NCBI RefSeq assembly: GCF_026210795.1 | Contig: NC_089457.1 | Location: forward strand, 2,790,001 to 2,854,000 | Direction: 5' to 3' | Length of the DNA stretch: 64,000 nt | Origin: Rhizophagus irregularis | Taxonomy: Eukaryota; Glomeromycota; Glomeromycetes; Glomerales; Glomeraceae | Shown here: piece by piece, positions 60,768-64,000 of the stretch | Layout of the letters: every line of letters starts with the position of its first letter | How positions within the stretch are numbered: position 1 is the first letter of the stretch | Made by a program: the position numbers and the translations under genes | The notes under the pieces: generated by a model | Seen by the model: only the letters and a program-made list of their open reading frames with translations | Databases searched by the model: none | Told to the model about the DNA's origin: nothing

Positions 60768-62054
60768 TAGGGTTGGTAAAATAACCGTTAGTTATGAATT
60801 TGGTTAATTAACCGGTTAATTAACGGTTAGTTAACGGTTAATTAACCCATAAATAACCTGTATATATAATTTTAAGGAAGTTAAAATAAATTTATAATTT
60901 ATTAAATATTATAAAATTTTAATATATTTTATTTATTCTTCATCATCTAAATTAATAACATTTGCTTCAAATCCAAATATACTATCATTATCAGAACTAT
61001 TATTATTATCATCTTCTTTATTTTCATTATCAGAACTATTATTACTATCTTCTTCATTTTCATTAAAATTACTACCCATTTAGCTGTATGAGATTCTTCA
61101 CCAGAATAAATAGCATCAAAGAATAATGGTTTTGGAGTACAAATAACAAAATTTTGAACTGATTCTCGATTAATATTAGACCAACCATCTGAAACCATTG
61201 TAAGAGATTTAGCTTGTAAAATTTGTTCATTACATTCAGCTTTAACTTCATCAAAAACATCATCAAGTAATTCATCAGCAAGTTTTCTTCGATTAGGTAA
61301 TTTGAATGCTGGACGTAATTGTTGAAAAAACTGAATAACATAATTATTTTCAAGAAAAGAAAAAGGAACTCCAGCAGCAAATAATGCTTGAGCTAGTAAA
61401 ATTTCAAGAGTATCTTGTTCTTCTTCACTCATACGATCAACAAAATTCTCAATTGTTGTATTTTTTAAATGCTTTTTTGATGTTTTTACTGTAGGAATAA
61501 AAGTAGAAGTAGTAGCATCAGAAGTTTCTAATAGTTCAGGAATTTGTTGTTTCTTTGTTTTTGCACTTTCTGGAGCTCTAGGACAACTATCATTAAGATG
61601 AACTTGCATTCTTTTAGCTGTACCTTGTTCAAAAACTTTAGAACAATAATTACAACGTACAGAAGGATGTGTTTTTTTCTTAGACCTACTACTTTCTTCA
61701 TTACTTTCTGCTTCAGTAATTATTGTCCAATGTTTCCAAACAGTTCCCTTTTTTTTTACCATGATAATGAACAATAAATTTGCAAAAAAAAAGTGTTTTT
61801 TTAAAAAAAAATTATCTTAAAAAAAAGATCATGCAATATGTAGATCATAGATTTAATCAATATTTATATTAATTAATATTTAATTGTGTAACAAAATAAT
61901 GGATTATCATTTAATCACATGATTTAAATTCTGCATTTTGATTGGCTAATTATAAATAACGGTTAATTAACCATTTTAAATCAATCATAACTAACAAAAT
62001 TAACGGTTAATTAACCATGGTTAATTAACCGTGGTTAATTAACCCCCATCCCTA
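60768..62054 (-). mobile_element. Internally deleted hAT-family transposon (about 1.29 kb)
   Basis: The left end begins TAGGGTTGGTAAAATAACCG and the right end, read on the other strand, begins TAGGGATGGGGGTTAATTAA, so the terminal inverted repeat is TAGGGnTGG, typical of hAT elements. Flanks ATATCATA and AATTCATA could be an eroded 8-bp target duplication (6 of 8 match). Both subterminal regions carry repeated GGTTAATTAACC palindromes (several each). Inside lies a partial transposase on the minus strand. Confidence 0.8.
60947..61774 (-). pseudogene. hAT transposase, BED finger plus truncated core
   Basis: From MVKKKGTVWKHW (an ATG four codons upstream is also open) the protein has a BED-type zinc finger (CNYCSKVFEQG ... 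HLNDSC, about residues 40-65), a basic Ser/Thr linker, and the start of the hAT/DUF659 core (LEILLAQALFAAGVPFSF, LTMVSDGWSNINRESVQNF). SDGW carries the first catalytic Asp of the DDE triad. At about 61078 the core stops abruptly and joins, one base out of frame, to an Asn/Asp/Glu-rich tail typical of a transposase C-terminus. The second and third acidic residues and the hAT dimerisation domain are missing. It cannot be an active transposase, but the DNA-binding finger is intact and could compete for or bind transposon ends. Confidence 0.8.
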
Positions 62055-62218
62055 AATTCATAGGGGTCAATAAGGGGTAACATATAGTGGTAGGTAGGAC
62101 GGGTAGTAGTATGGTATATTCAATCGTGGGGTATACCCTGGATTGGAAATTTAATAGTAAAATCCAATCCGGTGGATTGGCACAATCTAATTCAAATAAT
62201 TTTATAATTTGTGAATAT

Positions 62219-62251
62219 AGATCGGATTGAGCCGTCGCCTCAATCCGATCT
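62219..62251. repeat. Perfect 13-bp hairpin
   Basis: AGATCGGATTGAG (62219-62231) pairs perfectly with CTCAATCCGATCT (62239-62251) around a 7-nt loop. It lies in the GGATTGG-rich repeat right of the hAT element and may be a repeat end rather than an RNA structure. Confidence 0.75.
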
Positions 62252-62348
62252 AATTGAACCCAATTTCTCTGTGGCGCAGCAAAGTGATTGGCTGATCATT
62301 TTTTCAATTGTTGAAAATATTTTTTTTTTATTTTTTATTTCGCTAATT

Positions 62349-62554
62349 AGTCCGGAGCGAAGCGAAGGACTAAATACTATTCGTGTCAGTTTCACAAATG
62401 TCCCGTTGCCCGCCCGCTCACTGTGTGAGTCGATGGCCATTCCATTCGTAATAAATTGAATTTTATAATAACGAAACATCCTTTTTTTGATATTTCAATT
62501 AAATTTACCGTGTTTAATTAAGTTTAATTAAGATTTTGCTTTTCGCTCCGGACT
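62349..62554. mobile_element. Possible MITE-like element with 13-bp inverted repeats
   Basis: AGTCCGGAGCGAA at 62349-62361 is exactly inverted at 62542-62554 (TTCGCTCCGGACT), giving a 206-bp unit without coding capacity. No clear target duplication is seen, so the boundaries are provisional. Confidence 0.45.
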
Positions 62555-62639
62555 CCCAACGGTTACCGTTCCCTAGTTGTAATACTTTTTTATGGGTCTA
62601 CCTTAGTAATTATTTCCTTCTATTTTCTTTTTTTTATTT

Positions 62640-62910
62640 GCTATCTTAGCGCCAATCCGTGGATTTATCCGGTTTGAAACCATCCGGATTGGATCCGGAT
62701 GAAGATACGAATGATTCATCATCTGCTATTTCTGTATATAAATCCGGATCCATCCGTTTGATTAGTACTATTTTATAGTAACGGACTCATTCGGATGGTT
62801 ATCCTGATCATATTTACGAATCAGTCATCCGGATTTTTATATTGAAATTCATTCCGAATCATCCATTTATTTACGAACCGGATTAAACGGATGACGAATC
62901 CATCCGGATC
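62640..62910. repeat. Cluster of CATCCGGAT-type words
   Basis: At least six occurrences of ATCCGGAT, CATCCGG or their complements lie in 270 bp, in both orientations, some forming local palindromes (GGATCCGGATGAAG, AAATCCGGATCCATCCG). Composition differs sharply from the AT-rich flanks. Likely a degraded repeat. Confidence 0.5.
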
Positions 62911-64000
62911 GTACACTACAGTTAGCTCTATATTAACTATCTATTCTTTTTACAACATTATGTGTGGCTTTGAACCTTTATATGTTTGAATCTTTATATG
63001 TCGTAACCTCTAACTCGTTTCTTTTTGTGCATTAATAATATCATAAAATGTCAAAACTTTCGAATTTGAGGCTCTTTTCTTCTGGTGATATATTCTAAAC
63101 GTCATTATTACCAGAATACCGACTAACATTATTTGAATCATTTTGAATCTGAATTAAGCTTCCAATAAGGATATTACAATTTCGTTGAAATTCATTATAA
63201 AATAATCTTTTTTCTTCACTATCAATCATTTGCACCAAATGTTTTATAATTGGATAGTGGCAAGTAAAAAAAAAAAAGTTATTTTGATTTTTTTTTAATT
63301 TAGTAACAAGTATTGCTAACTATTTGTTTCTTTTCTTTTCTTTAGGCGATTTTTCAAATTGATGGTAAATTATGTTTACCTCTTATTATTTCTTTCAAGG
63401 GACAAGTGGGAAAGTTTTTATTATTATTTGCAAATGTTTTAGTCATCTAGCTCTAGCTGTAATAGAATGTAATCTTTAACGACATTTTACATAAATATAT
63501 AAAATATTTTCTATAATAAATTAATAATAAATGAACTAGTAAATAAATATGAAGTGAATAAATATTAAATAAATAAATTATATCCCAAGGATTCCTTAAT
63601 GATAAATTTAGAATCCTTAAGGATTCTATAAAAAAATTTTAATAGGGAATCCTCGTGGGGAGAGTCTTCATTAATATGAAATTTTTGGAATCCATGCCCC
63701 AAAAAATTTACTGATGTATCAATCAATAATATGAATTTATTTGATTTAATTAGGTAAATGTGATCATAATATGAACTTAATTCTGATTGGTTAATCTTAA
63801 AGCGACCATAGAAGGCTCCTTATGAAACTAATATTAGCTAATATATTTCACTGCCCTAAAGATAAGTAAGAGATTATTAGTTGAAAAGGATTTAATCACA
63901 GTAGTTCTTGAGATGGTATCATTAAATGAGTGAATACAAATAATAGCCCTGTTCAATTCCGGTCGGTCGCATTTTTCGGTCAGATTTAAGTTATTTTTGA
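62911..64000. other. Right-hand end of the window
   Basis: AT-rich sequence with no supported gene. About 63585-63660 repeats GGATTCCTTAA/TTAAGGATTC words in both orientations. Confidence 0.5.

Noticed and set aside
1-64000. tRNA, rRNA or CRISPR features
   Set aside because: No convincing tRNA cloverleaf or box B sequence, no rRNA-like stretch and no spaced-repeat array was recognised; by-eye search could miss a tRNA, so tRNAscan-SE would be decisive.

Overview
Organism. The window is a eukaryotic nuclear contig, very AT-rich, with compact genes split by short (about 60-120 bp) GT-AG introns. The gene families are a strong fingerprint of an arbuscular mycorrhizal fungus (Glomeromycotina, Rhizophagus-like): BTB-BACK-TLDc proteins, kinases with a zinc-ribbon-like N-terminus, Sel1-repeat kinases, Crinkler (CRN) relatives and a BED/hAT transposon. 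This is an inference from family content; no database search was run.

Layout. 1-668: last exon of a BTB-BACK gene cut by the window edge. 1405-6228: intact 16-exon phospholipase D of the PX-PH type. 7961-8787 and 11285-14070: two decayed Crinkler loci; the second carries a short TTAGGG-like tract. 14817-15317: fragments of an unrecognised gene. 16065-29775: four minus-strand tandem copies of one 4-exon gene. 31550-34069: a fifth copy on the plus strand. 36141-38501: six-exon ABCD4-like half ABC transporter. 42902-48427: three BTB-BACK-TLDc genes in +, -, + order. 48747-50416: four-exon protein kinase. 51436-57787: duplicated repeats and a minisatellite around a sixth copy of the 4-exon gene (54644-56980). 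58748-60165: kinase and Sel1-repeat pseudogenes. 60768-62054: internally deleted hAT element. 62219-62910: inverted repeats. The rest is AT-rich sequence with no gene I can support.

The most interesting system is the six-copy family. Each protein has, in order, an alpha-helical N-terminal bundle resembling the HeLo/MLKL killer domain, a heptad-rich linker in the position of the MLKL brace, a protein-kinase fold and Sel1 repeats. All six kinase domains lack the DFG aspartate (NFK in five copies, NFS in one), lack a recognisable Gly-rich loop and have replaced the alpha-C glutamate, while the HRD motif is kept. This is the logic of MLKL, where a pseudokinase controls a membrane-killing four-helix bundle. 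I infer a fungal regulated-cell-death or allorecognition family expanded by tandem duplication. The linker varies in length through 21-bp (one heptad) DNA repeats, and the four tandem genes share an upstream element.

Other genes are housekeeping or signalling (phospholipase D, ABCD4-like transporter), expanded signalling families (BTB-TLDc, kinase) and mobile or decayed DNA (hAT, CRN relics, repeats). There is no operon structure; each gene is expected to have its own promoter.
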